From Proteles cristata cristata (Eukaryota; Chordata; Mammalia; Carnivora; Hyaenidae), in contig JAESUZ010002383.1 in NCBI GenBank assembly GCA_017311185.1, positions 992,001 through 1,056,000 of the forward strand: a DNA stretch of 64,000 nucleotides, read 5' to 3'. Below, one piece after another: positions 43,490 through 55,368 of the stretch. The notes beneath the pieces were generated by a model. That model was not told the DNA's origin. It did no database searches and worked only from the letters and a program-made list of their open reading frames with translations. The translations under genes were made by a program, and so were the position numbers. Position 1 is the stretch's first letter. Each line of letters begins with the position of its first letter.

Positions 43490-43865
43490 TCTTCATTTAA
43501 TTACTGGACAAATACTTATTGAGAAAGGCCCTGGTAGGATCTGAGAATCTATTAGTAAACAAAAGCAGTAGTCATTTTTCCTGCTTTTAAAATTACATAG
43601 TAATGGATAGTAAAACATTAAGCAACTAATTGGCCAATTACTCATATAATTACCATTGCTTTGAAAAGAAAGTACAGGATATTATTAGAGTAAATGCTGT
43701 CAGAAATGACTTAATCTGGAGGCCTGAAACTGGGAACTCTAGAGGAAGAGCAGGCTACCTGAAGGAAGTGATATTTGAGGTAAGATCTGAAGTGTGAGCA
43801 CAAGTTAACCAGAAGGTGGAGGTAAGGTGGCAAGAATCCATGTTCCAGGCAGAGGGTAAGTTACA
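43490..43865 (-). mobile_element. Old L2 fragment, minus strand
   Basis: ACAAATACTTATTGAGAAAG, AAGTGATATTTGAGGTAAGA and TTCCAGGCAGAGGGTAAG are the reverse of L2 3' sequence. It follows a MIR at 43,180-43,400. Confidence 0.65.
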
Positions 43866-44133
43866 CGTGGAAAAAAAAGTCCTCAAATTTCAGTGGCTTA
43901 ACACAAGAAAGGCTTATTTTTCATTCACTTCATAGACTCTGCCAGTCAGAGGTGTAGAGGGGAGTTGATGCATTGGGCTGGGCCCCATACAGTCAGGAAC
44001 CCTGAATCTTCCCATCCATTAGCTGTTCCTTTTCTTGACACCCTGACAATCTCCATTAGATCCTCGACATGCAGCCAAGAAGCAACTTTCAATGCCTACA
44101 GATTCCTGGAGATCTCTGTTAAAAACGCAGACT

Positions 44134-44344
44134 AGGGGCGCCTGGGTGGCTTAGTCGGTTAAGCGTCTGACTTTCGCTTAGGTCATGATCTCGCGGTTCG
44201 TGGGTTCGAGCCCCGCGTCGGGCTCTGTGCTGACTGCCAGCTCAGAGCCTGGAGCCTGTTTCAGTCTGTGACTCCCTCTCTCTCTGACCCTCCCCTGCTC
44301 ACGCTGTCTCTCTCTCTCCTAGAAATTAAAAAAAACAAAAAACA
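44134..44344 (+). repeat. SINEC_Fc, young
   Basis: Near-consensus. Flanks AAAAACGCAGACT (44,121-44,133) / AAAAACACAGACT (44,345-44,357). Confidence 0.94.
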
Positions 44345-44358
44345 AAAAACACAGACTC

Positions 44359-44572
44359 TGAGGTGCCTGGGTGGCTCAGTCAGTTAAGCGTTCGACTTCG
44401 GCTCAGGACATGACCTCACAGTTCATGAGTTTGAGTCCTGCGTCGGGCTCTGCGCTGGCAGCTCAGAGCCTGGAGTCTGCTTCAGATTCTGTGTCTCCCT
44501 CTCTCTAGCCCTCCCCCCCCACTTGTGCTCTGTCTATCAAAACTGAATAAACATTAAAAAAACATTTTTTTG
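44359..44572 (+). repeat. CAN-SINE
   Basis: Forward, GAGGTGCCTGGGTGGCTCAG ... AAACTGAATAAACATT. A third copy of the flanking word (AAAAACACAGATT) follows at 44,573. Confidence 0.9.
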
Positions 44573-44934
44573 AAAAACACAGATTCAGATTCAAGTAGGT
44601 CTGAGGTTGGGCCTGAGATTCTGCATCTGTATCAAGCCCTCTGGTGATACTGATAACAGCTAGCTTCTGGCCTCTCCTCTCTGATTAACAAGGACAGAGA
44701 GAATCTCTCAGAAGGGTGTAGGGGCCAGGCATGCATTTCTGCTCACATTTAGTTGGCTAAAACTTAAACACATGGCCATCCAGGTGCAGAAGGCTAGAAA
44801 ACATCATCTGGCAATGTACTGGTGAAGACCACCTCCTCACAGTTTGCTGAAAAACTAATCAATCTCTGCCATAGATGGGGAAGAACACCACTTTCTGACA
44901 GAAGATCGTTATTGTATAGAATTCTGGCAACAAG

Positions 44935-44948
44935 AAAAAAAAAAAAAA
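44935..44948 (+). repeat. Poly(A)-only insertion with target duplication
   Basis: A14 between two perfect 18-bp copies of AGAATTCTGGCAACAAGA (44,918-44,935 and 44,948-44,965). It looks like a LINE-type insertion that kept only the poly(A) end. Confidence 0.75.
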
Positions 44949-44999
44949 GAATTCTGGCAACAAGAGAACATGGCATGTTTAAGGAGTGTGATCCAGTGT

Positions 45000-45250
45000 G
45001 ACCAGAACCTAAGAATGGAGAGGGCCAGTTTCAGGTAAGTCTAGAGGGGTAGGTAGGCAAGGGTCATAGCATAGACCTAGGAGGTGATATTAAGGATTTT
45101 GGACAGTGGAAAGATCACATGATCCAATTTGTATTTTAAAACTTCACCCTGGCTGCAGAATGGAGAGTAGATGGTGAGGGGAATGAGGGAGGGTATGTGG
45201 AGGGAACACTCAGAACTTTCGCAGTTGTCCTGGTATGAAATGGCAGGGGA
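45000..45250 (-). mobile_element. Old L2 fragment, minus strand
   Basis: AAGGATTTTGGACAGTGGAA, AGATCACATGATCCAATTTG and CCCTGGCTGCAGAATGGAG match the reversed L2 coding/3' region. Confidence 0.6.
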
Positions 45251-45369
45251 CTTTAGACACTGCATGGCTCTGCTATGCTACCAAAGATAGATGACATGCT
45301 GACTATTCTGCCCCATTATCTACATGTTTTTGAGCTTATACTCTTGAATCATAAAATCCATACATTTTT

Positions 45370-45463
45370 TAAAAAGTAAACTCTATACCCAGTGTGCGGT
45401 CCAAACTCATGACCCCCAAATCCAGAGTCACATGCTCTCCTGACTGAGCCAGTGAGGCACCCC
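45370..45463 (-). repeat. Short-type CAN-SINE
   Basis: Reversed, TTTAAAAAGTAAACTCTATA ... ACTGAGCCAGTGAGGCACCC. Confidence 0.83.
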
Positions 45464-45589
45464 TGTCCAATCCAAACTTGATTTTCACTGTATTTATAGT
45501 GTTGCTAATCGACATTTATTGAGTCTACTGCACAGAAAAGTCTACTAGATATTAATGATAAATGAGGCTTTATCCCACTTTTCTAGGAC

Positions 45590-45772
45590 GGTGTTGTCTG
45601 ATAGAATTTTCTGCAACAGAGGAAGCCACTAACCACATGTGGCTACTGAGCATTTGAAATGTGGCTACTGCAACTGTGAAACTGAATTTATATTTAATTT
45701 AAATTAAATGTAATTCATTTACTAGCTACATGTGTCTAGTAGCTACCATTCTGGATAACAGAACTTCAGGAG
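45590..45772 (+). mobile_element. MER20 (hAT-Charlie, non-autonomous DNA transposon)
   Basis: It starts GGTGTTGTCTGATAGAATTT, has the ACCACATGTGGCTACTGAGC core and the TTTAATTTAAATTAAATGTA stretch, and ends AGCTACCATTCTGGATAACA. The ends form the expected terminal inverted repeats, degenerate. Confidence 0.85.
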
Positions 45773-46012
45773 TTAGAGTAAAACGAGAGGATAACCAGTA
45801 CATGATCAAAACCAAATAAGTCACACAGTACAGTATAAACTGTGTTACAGATAATTAAGGGATACAGAGTTTAGGGCACAGTCTGTGGAGTTCTAAAACT
45901 GATGAAATGACATATTGGCTTGTTGTTTAATCTCTCCAAGCTTCACTAAAATGTATCTAGTCATACTGACCTCCGTGGATTATTTTAAGAATGAAATGAG
46001 ATCATGTATGTG

Positions 46013-46013
<1 letters not shown>

Positions 46014-46053
<40 letters not shown>
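46014..46053. repeat. (CA)n microsatellite
   Basis: About 19 CA dinucleotides. It accounts for the His-Thr run of the overlapping 96-codon open frame, which is therefore not a gene. Confidence 0.97.
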
Positions 46054-46054
<1 letters not shown>

Positions 46055-46296
46055 CAACTACAAGAAATTCTCTGCAGTGCCTGCTTCCTCTCCTTGTTCT
46101 TTTCCCGATCTTATTCTCCTGGGTGTGAATGTGGCTGGTGGAGCCTTAGATCACAAGCCCTATCACAGCCATGGTCTTCTTAGCAAAAGGGAAGCTGAGA
46201 GTTGAATGATCCTGGCCACTCTTTTGGGAAAGAAGGGCTTGTAATGCAGAAATTTCCCCAAATATAGAAAGGGTATTTAAATGGTGTCCAAATTTG

Positions 46297-46474
46297 GGGT
46301 GCCTGGGTGGCTCAGTCAGTTGAGCGTCTGACCTGATTTTGGCTCAGGTCATGATCCCAGGGTTGTGGGATTGAGCCCGAGTGCGGCTGCACACTGAGCA
46401 TGGAGCCTGCTTGAGATTTGTGCTCTCTCTCTCTCCTTCTGCACCTCTCCCCCTTTCTTTCTCTCTAAAATAAA
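46297..46474 (+). repeat. CAN-SINE
   Basis: Forward, GGGGTGCCTGGGTGGCTCAG ... TTTCTCTCTAAAATAAAA. Confidence 0.88.
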
Positions 46475-46814
46475 AGGTATCCAAATCTGACAGATATCCT
46501 CCACCAAGAATGATGTTTTGATGGTTGAGGAACATAGGATAACGTAGACCATGATTGAAGAGGAGTTAACTCATGGATATCTGTACAACTGTGATATTGT
46601 GGGGGCCAAACTATAAAATGAGTACTTTGTTGGTTTTGGTCCACATTAGTTGAAGAGCTGATTTCTTCTGCTTACATGTAGGGTTAATGATGTGTCAGAG
46701 CTGTGTGATTCTCAAGTATTTATGAGTTTTCTCATTCCTCTCAGGATGAGAGGCAAGTCTCAGCTCTAGCCATGTGTTTTGAGTTATTTCTCTGAAAACA
46801 GGAATTCCTCAATG

Positions 46815-46950
46815 CTTTGCTACTCCAGGTAGTGGTCTGAGAACCAACAGAATCAATGACTTGGAAGCTTATTAGAAATGTGGGACTCTCAAGCCCTACC
46901 CCAGATCTACTGAATTAGGATTTACATTTTAAAAGATTACCCAGAGGCAA
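46815..46950 (+). mobile_element. MER5A-like DNA transposon
   Basis: Contains AGTGGTCTGAGAACCAACAG, CTTATTAGAAATGTGGGACT and CAAGCCCTACCCCAGATCTA, characteristic of MER5 (hAT-Charlie) elements. Confidence 0.75.
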
Positions 46951-47184
46951 GAGAAATTACTCAGGGGATTTATATGCACACTTTATTCAATTTCCTCTTG
47001 TGACCAACAGTGTTACCACGGTCCCTGTCATTAAGGAGCTACACTCAGTGCCAGGAGAGCCAGAGCACGGTATGTGAACCATCCTTCCACTCAGGCTCCC
47101 TGCTATCTCCTGACGTCACTTAGTAGGCGAGCTCCAGACGAGCAAAATTACCAGGTCTGGAGGCTAGGATTCTTCGGATCCTCT

Positions 47185-47805
47185 CTTTGTCATTAAGTAG
47201 TCAACAAATATTTGTTGAGCAACTAGTAAGTGCTTGGGAATACAGACACAAGTAAGATAGATGGAATTTATATTCTAGTGGTAGAAAAAAAAAAAAGACC
47301 TAAGAGTGATATTCAGAAAGCTGGAAGTGATACAGAAGATTGTGATTGGGTGGCTAGTGAAGACCGTTCGGCTTGGGACACTTAGATAAAGGAGCTGGCT
47401 TGGCAGAGTTCAGGGGAAGAGCATCCCGGGTAGAGGGGACAGGAAGTATCGATATCCTGGGCGGTGTAAGATCAGACACTAGGCAGGGCCGGATCACGGA
47501 GAGTTTTGTAAACCAAGATAAGCATTTGCTATTTAATAATAGAAAGCCATGAAGGGATTTGGGCAGGGGAATTATCTTTTAGATCATTCTGGCTATGTGA
47601 GCACATGGGAGCAAGAGTGGAGGCTAAGAGACTGGTGAGGAAGGCCATTCCAGCAATCCAAACACTGGACGACGATAGCTTGGATCGGGTAGAGGGAGTA
47701 GTGGTGAGGAAGAGGTCAGCTTCAGGATTTGCTTTGAATGCAGAGTCAATGGGAGTTTTTACTGTGTATTTGTGTCTGTGGTAAATTGTTTCCAAAGATG
47801 GCTGC
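47185..47805 (-). mobile_element. Old L2 fragment, minus strand
   Basis: AACAAATATTTGTTGAGCAA, GTAAACCAAGATAAGCATTT, GAAAGCCATGAAGGGATTTG and CATTCTGGCTATGTGAGCAC are reversed L2 landmarks in the right order. Confidence 0.68.
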
Positions 47806-47964
47806 AGCCACATCTTTCATCCTATACGCCTTTTTGCCACCTGTCTCTCAAGGAGTGAGGTTTATTTCCTCTGCTGTGAGCTGGATCCAGGACTTTGTTT
47901 TACAGGTAGAATGCAAAAGAAATGACATTCTGGGCTTCCAAGGTGAGGTTTTAGGGGAACTTTA

Positions 47965-48255
47965 TTCAGCTATTTAAAAAAAGAGAAGGAAATCCTGCCA
48001 TTTGTAACATGGATGAACCTTGAGTGTATTATGCTAAATAAAGAAGTAAGTCAGGGAAAGGCAAATACTGTAGGATCTCACTTATATGTAGAATCTAAAA
48101 CACCCTCTACTTATAGAAACAGGGCACCGCGGGGTAGGGGCAATGGGTGAAGGTGGTTGAAGACTATAAACTTATAAACTTCTCATCATAAGATGAATAA
48201 GTTCTGGAGATCTAATGTACAGCATGGTGACAATAAATATGTGATAACAACAGCA
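47965..48255 (+). mobile_element. Old L1 3'-end fragment
   Basis: It contains ACATGGATGAACCTTGAG, GTAGGATCTCACTTATATGT and ATGTACAGCATGGTGACAAT, standard landmarks of L1 ORF2-end/3'UTR. It is degenerate and 5'-truncated. Confidence 0.75.
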
Positions 48256-48523
48256 GGCTATGCTGTTGGAGAAGCTGCATGGACAGAGCTTCCTTGGAGG
48301 ATAACACTTCGAGGAGAGAGTATTCATGTAGAAAACTGAGGCATCGTAGCAGGGGGTCAGCCCCGGGACCCTAGATGTGAATGAGGCCATTTTGGAACTT
48401 CTAGCTCAGCCCATCCTGAGCTGAGGGAAGCTAATTTCAGGTAGAGAGAAGCCAAACCATCCTTTTGGAGGCCTACCCAAATTCCTGACCCATGGGATTG
48501 TTGCCTGAAAGCAGTCAATTCTA

Positions 48524-48716
48524 GGGGCACCAGGGTGGCTCAGTTGGGTAAGTGTCTGACTTTCGCTCAGTTCATGATCTCAGTTCCTGGGTTTGAGCCC
48601 CGTGTCTGGCTCTGGGCTAACAACTTGGAGTCTGGAGCTTTGGATTCTGTGTCTCCCTCTCTCTGCCCTTCACCCACTTTCTCTCTCAAAAATAAACATT
48701 AAAAAAAATAAAAAAC
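48524..48716 (+). repeat. CAN-SINE
   Basis: Forward, GGGGCACCAGGGTGGCTCAG ... TCAAAAATAAACATTAAAAA. Flanks AGTCAATTCT / ACTCAATTCT. Confidence 0.9.
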
Positions 48717-48860
48717 CACTCAATTCTGTGTGGTGTGTTAAACAGCAAGAGATACCTGAAATAGTCCAGGCAATTTTGAGGGAAGATTACGTAGCTTATG
48801 GTTTTTCTTTCCCTCCATCCTTTCCTTCCTCCCTCCCTCCCTCTTTTCTTCCTTCCTTCC

Positions 48861-49082
48861 TTTTTTTTTTTAAACATTTACTTACTTCTGAGGGAGAGAG
48901 AGTGAGAATGAGCGAGCAAGTGAGCACGAGCAAGGGAGGGTTAAAGAGGGAGACAAAGGATTTGAAAGAGGCTCTGCACTGTGATTGCAGAGCCTGATGC
49001 GGGGCTTAAATTCACGAACTGTGAGATTATGACATGAACTCAAGAGTCAGCCACTTAACCAACTGAGCCACCCAGGCGCCCC
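48861..49082 (-). repeat. CAN-SINE next to a CCTT-rich tract
   Basis: Reversed SINE ending CCACCCAGGCGCCCC. The simple pyrimidine tract (CCTT/CCCT)n at 48,800-48,872 leads into its T-run. Confidence 0.9.
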
Positions 49083-50110
49083 AGTGGTTTATCTATTTCA
49101 CTGCTTCCTCCTTCCCTTGCAAAGAATCAACTTATATCAATTTTCAGGTTTCTCATTTAGAAGTTCCTACTGTCTTTTTCTTATACGCTTTCAATATTCT
49201 TATGCTGGTAAAAATCAAACCAAAATGAATCCAAGTGTAGACACTCGGGGAAAAGAACTAATATGCAATATGCAGCGTGGGCATATGTAGGTACGGGGTA
49301 GGTTAAAGGGCAGCCACACCTGCCTGTTTCTAGGCTGGTAAAGGCCAATGGGCTTAAATGTGTGCATGTGAACCTCTGGTTTTCTTTTAGCGTCAATTCA
49401 AGGCTTCTAGAATTTCAAGCAACATGGGGCTAGCTTTGAATCATACCAGCATGTATAGAGCACCTTCAAGCTACTGCCACACTGGACACTAGCAGGAGAT
49501 GGGAGTCTGTGCTCTCTGCTTCGGGGACTATATGTATCACATCTCATTATGTTTGGCAGGCATAGGCAGATAGGGGATCTGGCCACCTTCACCAAGGCCC
49601 TGAGGCTGGCCTCTCCTGAAGTCTTATATTTACATTTTTCCTGTTTATGAGGACACATGGAGAACCCAACTTTTGCTATCTCCTGAAGCAGCTGTGGATG
49701 TACTGGCTTTGATTTTTCTCAAGCCATTCTGGCACTGTGGGTTCTACTGAGACCCTGCGTTTCCACACTATTGAGAGGCCACAGATCCCTCCCTGGTGGG
49801 ATCAGGAAAACAATGGTTCAGCCTGGGTGAGGATTTAGATGCCTATTTTGTTCTCAGCTCAGATGACAAGCTAATTATTGTTAATTACTGCTGGCATCAT
49901 GGGAAACACACTTTGTGCTATAGATCCACAAACACATTCCCAATAGATCCATGTTCTTCATGCACCAAGGGCTTAAAACATTAAACCATATTCTTAGTTT
50001 TCTAATACATAAAGTAGTAGAAGTGGATAAAAAGTTACAGTGACCTCTATTATTCTCAAAGAAGGGACTGTTGGGGCTATTATTGGCATAGGTAAGAATA
50101 GCTCATTTTA
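49083..50110. other. Intergenic, unassigned
   Basis: About 1 kb without recognised repeats or exons. Overlapping short frames occur on both strands, none with a recognisable motif. Confidence 0.4.
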
Positions 50111-50117
50111 TTTTATT

Positions 50118-50312
50118 CATTTTTTTAAACATTTATTGATTTTTGAGAAATAGAGCTTAAAACGGGAAGGTGCAGAGAGAGAAGGAAACAGAACATGAAG
50201 CAGGCTCCACACTGACAGCACAGAGCCCAATGCGGGGCTCAAATTCACAAACCGGAAGATAATGACCTGAGCTGAAGTTGGACGTTTAACTGATTGGGCC
50301 ACTCAGGCACTA
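50118..50312 (-). repeat. CAN-SINE
   Basis: Reversed, AACATTTATTGATTTTTGAG ... GGGCCACTCAGGCACTAC. Flanked by AAGAATAG words. Confidence 0.88.
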
Positions 50313-50361
50313 CAAGAATAGACCGTTTTATTTTTTACTATTATTTTTCATTTTTAAAAAT

Positions 50362-50574
50362 ATTTTTTTAATGTTTTATTTATTTCTGAGAGAGAGACAC
50401 ATAAAGCATGAGTAGAGGAGGGTCAGAGAGAGGGAGACACAGAATCTGAAACAGGCTCCAGGCTGTAAGCTAGCTGTCAGCACAGAGCCCGACGCAGGGC
50501 TCGAACCCATGAACTGTGAGATCATGACCTGAGCTGAAGTTGGACACTTAACGGACTGAGCCACCCAGGTGCCC
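50362..50574 (-). repeat. CAN-SINE
   Basis: Reversed, AATGTTTTATTTATTTCTGA ... GAGCCACCCAGGTGCCCC. The third AAGAATAG word follows it. Confidence 0.9.
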
Positions 50575-50959
50575 CAAGAATAGCCTGTTTTAATAGCAAG
50601 AGTACCACCTGTCCCTCAATACAGACAGTGCTTTGGGAAAATGCACAGCCAACGCTGTGAATCATTTGAAGCTGTCTTCAGGAAGGTTAAAAGTCTGGGT
50701 CAACTCACAACTTACATGCTTCCTGTGTGCTACATCCTCCCACCATTTTTCTGTAGGTGAAGTCAGATTCTAGAGGATCAAAAAGAATAGAATAGAGTCT
50801 AGGGAATGTGTGCATATTTTTATAATAAGGGGGGGTTTGGCAATTTCATTACTATTCCCATGTGATTGTCAGGGAATTGCGGGGGTGGTGGTGGGGTGGG
50901 TGAGAGCTAACTTCACAATAGCCTTGCTCTGGTTTTTTCTCTGAGCAGGGTGAGCCAAG

Positions 50960-51215
50960 GGTTGAAAGCAAACACAGGTTTTAATGTACAGCATGGTACT
51001 ACAGCTAATAATACTGTATGTATACTTGAAAGTGGCTAACAGAGTGAGTTTAAAAGTTCTGATCACACACAAAATTGGTTAACTATACGAGGTGATGACT
51101 ATTAGCTAGTCATTTTGCAATATATACAAATATCAAATCATTATGTTGTACAGAAACTAATACAATGTTGTATGTCAGTTAGGTTATATTAATCTAATTC
51201 AATTAGATTAAAAAC
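50960..51215 (+). mobile_element. Old L1 3'-end fragment
   Basis: It contains AATGTACAGCATGGTACTAC, TATACTTGAAAGTGGCTAAC and ATGTTGTACAGAAACTAATA, the 3' terminal region of an older L1. Confidence 0.7.
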
Positions 51216-52149
51216 AATTTTAAACCCCCCCCAAAAAAACACTTAGGTTTACTAGCAGTTCTACTGCAGGAGTTAAATAGTGAACAAATAGATGGTATTT
51301 TTAAAAATCTCCATCCCCATGTAGGATTAACAATTCTTGCTGTACTGGCCCTAAGTGTGTATCCTATCCTTCTCTGACTCTCTGTAGTCAAAAAGAATAA
51401 AAATTTGACAGGCCTTGGAAGTGAGGGACTTTGACAGGGCTCACTCTCTTTTTCTCCTGTGTATGGCTTCTTAATCTGATATGGTTCAAAGGCAGCTCCA
51501 ACTTCTCCCGGGAGTACAATATTCAACGTCAGGATGTATCGGCTTGTCGAGGGGCCTGGGGTGCCCTGAGACCAAGGAGGACTTTGCAGGAGCTTTATGG
51601 TGAGTGAACATCTGCACCAGAGTCTGGTAACACTTGTTGCTCCTGAGTTGCCCAGTAAACCTGTAGTCTGGGCCGGAAGCAAACTGAGCTCCAGCCAAGT
51701 TGCACTTGGCAGACATTCCCCCGACTTTTTGGGTTTCACAGCAGTTTGACTTTGCTTGGCTAGCAAACGAGAAAAGTTTTCTATAAAGCATTTGAGCTAA
51801 ACTGGACAACTGGGTGCTTAATGTTAATTAAGCTAATTAAGTTAATTAGCTAAAACCACAAATTCTTTATCTATGCAAACGTAATGTTTGAGTCTTAGCT
51901 TTAGGTATATTCATACTAAAGACGGTCTTTCATTGACTGGTGTTAACTTTATGAGAGAACAAGATGACAGGAGTCACACCCACAGGCACTGCTCCCACAG
52001 AGAAAGCGATGCTTTGTAGGACTTCTGCAAAATGAACAGGTTACTGTCTACCATCTTCTGTCAATCTAAAACTGAAGTCTTCAAGACGGGTCAAGTCTTC
52101 AATACTGACACTCATTTAAAAAGGTCTTTTTAATTTACAAATGACAAAA
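51216..52149. other. Intergenic downstream of R3HDM1, contains overlapping ORFs
   Basis: Just past the predicted R3HDM1 cleavage site. Two overlapping minus-strand frames of 187 and 107 codons (51,203-51,809) have no recognised family. An AATTAAGCTAATTAAGTTAA stretch lies at 51,824-51,860. Confidence 0.4.
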
Positions 52150-53144
52150 TGGGTCTGTATTTGTAAACATTTATTCTCTTGAACTGAAAAAGGCTTGCAT
52201 CAGCACACATTGTACAGCCTTGCAAATTACACAGAAATTGAAAAAAAGGTTCCTTGTCCATAAGTGCAATGAATCTTTGATGTCCAGTGATCCGCTGCAA
52301 ACAATGAAAACAAATTTTAAACCACTTAAGAAGTTTCCAGCACTCATCAAATGCATTTCCTTAGGTGACAAAAAATCCACAAGGAGGGGAATGCAAATAA
52401 GTGGCATTTAGTTATCAGAGGGACACTTAAAAAAAAAAAGTGGAAGTATTTTCCTGCCTAAAATGATTCCTATTCCCCTTTGAACCTAAGTGGTTTGATT
52501 CAGAAGTGTTAAGAACATAATTTGCTTTACACTTAATGTTCATACTACCTAAATGAATAAGGAAAGGACCCTATGACGGAGTTCTGTATTTTCTGGAAAT
52601 TGTTTCTGTGCTTAGAGATACAGGGGAAGAGTAATATTCGATTTGTGGGCTGTCCTTAGTCACCCTCCAGCCCCCCAAAAAGACAATATATGGTTTTGAC
52701 TTGGTTATTCCATTCCTGCATTCTTTTTCCCTCAAATTCTCTGTTGGGTCACATTGTGCTGGCTGCAAAAAAGAAATACAGGTTGCAACTTGTTGTAATC
52801 GTTTTGAAGAATAATTTGCTGTACAATAGAGCTCTGGATCTGATACAAGAATTCAGAAATATAAAACAAAATAACTATAAAAGTTAGGAGGCATTTGAAC
52901 AGCATTTCCTCAGAAAAAGCTGCTAACTCTGTATCATTCCGATGTGGATTCCTACAGTCACTTGGAGTGAAATGTGTAATTTCCCCCCTTTGCTGGATCA
53001 CTGGCCTGTCCTTCAAAAGCTATAACGCCATGACCACACATCCTAGGAGTCTCTATCATGTTAACAGAAGCTCCAAAAACCAAGCCAATTAAAGATAGGT
53101 GAGGACAGGGGAATCATAAAGGCGAAGGGTCCAAGGTGGCTCTG
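52150..53144 (-). other. R3HDM1: R3HDM1 3'UTR (predicted)
   Basis: About 1 kb follows the stop codon. It is free of recognisable SINE, L1 or L2 sequence, unlike the intergenic DNA to its left, as expected for a constrained UTR. A minus-strand AATAAA is at 52,175-52,170, so cleavage is expected near 52,150. The end is a prediction; other A-rich signals could be used. Confidence 0.6.
52170..52175 (-). terminator. R3HDM1 poly(A) signal (predicted)
   Basis: Canonical AATAAA on the minus strand, about 970 nt after the R3HDM1 stop codon. The next 20-30 nt give a reasonable cleavage zone. This is not experimental evidence. Confidence 0.55.
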
Positions 53145-53528
<384 letters not shown>

Positions 53529-53754
53529 TTAATAATCCCTGTTACCAAAATGGTGGGCAGAGAGTACTGAAGACCCAAATATGACATAAGAAATGAACAG
53601 GACTTTGGAAAACAATTCAAACCCACAAAACTGTAATGCTTGCCATTTAAAAAACCATTCCTACCCACCTCTTAGGTAAGGGGTGTAGAACTAATGGTAC
53701 TAAACTACCCATCTTGGTCTTCACTGAAAGCTATGCATAGAAAACACAGCATTG

Positions 53755-53905
53755 TAGAGTGGCTTCTCTAAGTTAGGTGTGTTATCCTGAGTAGTCTCCT
53801 GACCTCCGTGTCCCCACTGTGAAATAAAAATAACAGCACTTGTGTAACGACTCAAGGCTGTCGAGTACGTACTGAAAGCACTCTGCCACAGAAAGGCAGT
53901 TATTT
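53755..53905 (+). repeat. MIR fragment
   Basis: CCGTGTCCCCACTGTGAAAT, AAAAATAACAGCACTTGTGT and ACGTACTGAAAGCACTCTGC follow MIR core and 3' pattern. It lies in the last R3HDM1 intron. Confidence 0.6.
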
Positions 53906-54198
53906 GTTCATCAGACTATCTCTGCATGAGTGTTTAAGACTCTACTTCCTTTCTCCAAAAACACACAGGCAAAGGGTGTCATGCTATCTGTTCCTTTCAC
54001 ATATAACTTTTCCCTTTGGTCCCTTCATCCCTCCTAAATCCACCTGTAGCTCACTGCACTCTGAAATCTGAAATGAGACACTTACAAGAATATACTTAAG
54101 AGCCCTACATTACAGATGGCATAATTTCCTATAATATTCAGGGCTTTAGGAAGAGGAAACCCCATTTTTGTCTAAAGACTGCTATAGAATCACATCTA

Positions 54199-54372
<174 letters not shown>

Positions 54373-54710
54373 TTAAACACTTAACCCCTAAACATACCCA
54401 GTCTGGGTTCTGTACTTCTGTCCCTCACTATGACTAGTCACTTGCTGTCTTTCATAAGCAAGGGTGCCCTAACACCCCAGCCACCAAGCCCCTTGGTTTG
54501 GGACAGCACTAGTGCACTGACCACTCAGCCAAACAGCACACCACCTGCTCCCTTGTCTGCTCTCTGTGTGGCCAGACCCAGGCTCAATGGGGGCCACATC
54601 GATAAGTCGGCCGGCTGTGGTACAGAGGACTCCCTGCGCAATGCCAGCAGGTGGGCCCAGGACCCCATGCTCCATGCAACAGAGCTATGACGTTCTGCCA
54701 ACAAAGGCTA

Positions 54711-54821
<111 letters not shown>

Positions 54822-55075
54822 TCAATTAAAAAACCATTTTTACATTGTTCTCTGCTCAGTTATAAAAGCACTTCCCAAAGTAGACAGGGGACAGGAAGGA
54901 GGGAAGCTTCATTTACCTAAACCTAATTACCTTAACATTCCAGAATAACTGTAATACCCATTCTACCCACTTGAGATGCTAAAATCCATGCTTTCTATGA
55001 TTAAAAATTAATATAATTTACATGTGAGGGGAAGGGAAAACATTAAGCCATCTCGCCAAAATCACTATATTTTTT

Positions 55076-55193
55076 TTTATTTTAAAGATTTTTTATTTTT
55101 AAAGTAATCTCTGAAGTCAATGCAGGGCTGGAACACACAACTCTGGTATTAAGAGTCACATGCTCTACTGACTGAGCCAGCCAGGCACCCCTC
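55076..55193 (-). repeat. Short-type CAN-SINE
   Basis: Reversed, AAGTAATCTCTGAAGTCAAT ... GAGCCAGCCAGGCACCCC. Confidence 0.85.
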
Positions 55194-55259
55194 CCCATGT
55201 CACTATTAATTACAATAAATATATGCATGTATACATTTATATATGCTCATTACAAACTT

Positions 55260-55368
55260 TTTTTAAAGTTCATTTTTTTTTTTTAAATAATCTCTACACC
55301 CGTCATAACCTCATGACCCTGAGATCAAGAGTTGCATGCTCCTTTGACTGAGCCAGCCACGGGCCCAC
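55260..55368 (-). repeat. Short-type CAN-SINE
   Basis: Reversed, TTAAATAATCTCTACACCCG ... TTTGACTGAGCCAGCCACGG; diverged. Confidence 0.8.

Larger units (their letters stand above)
44085..44650 (+). mobile_element. MER5-like element split by two SINEs
   Basis: The left part (GATTCCTGGAGATCTCTGTT AAAAACGCAG) and right part (TCTGAGGTTGGGCCTGAGAT TCTGCATCTG) form one MER5-like copy. SINEs at 44,134-44,344 and 44,359-44,572 separate them. Confidence 0.6.

Noticed and set aside
45915..46205. 96-codon frame with a His-Thr run
   Set aside because: The run is the (CA)n microsatellite; flanks have no coding signature.
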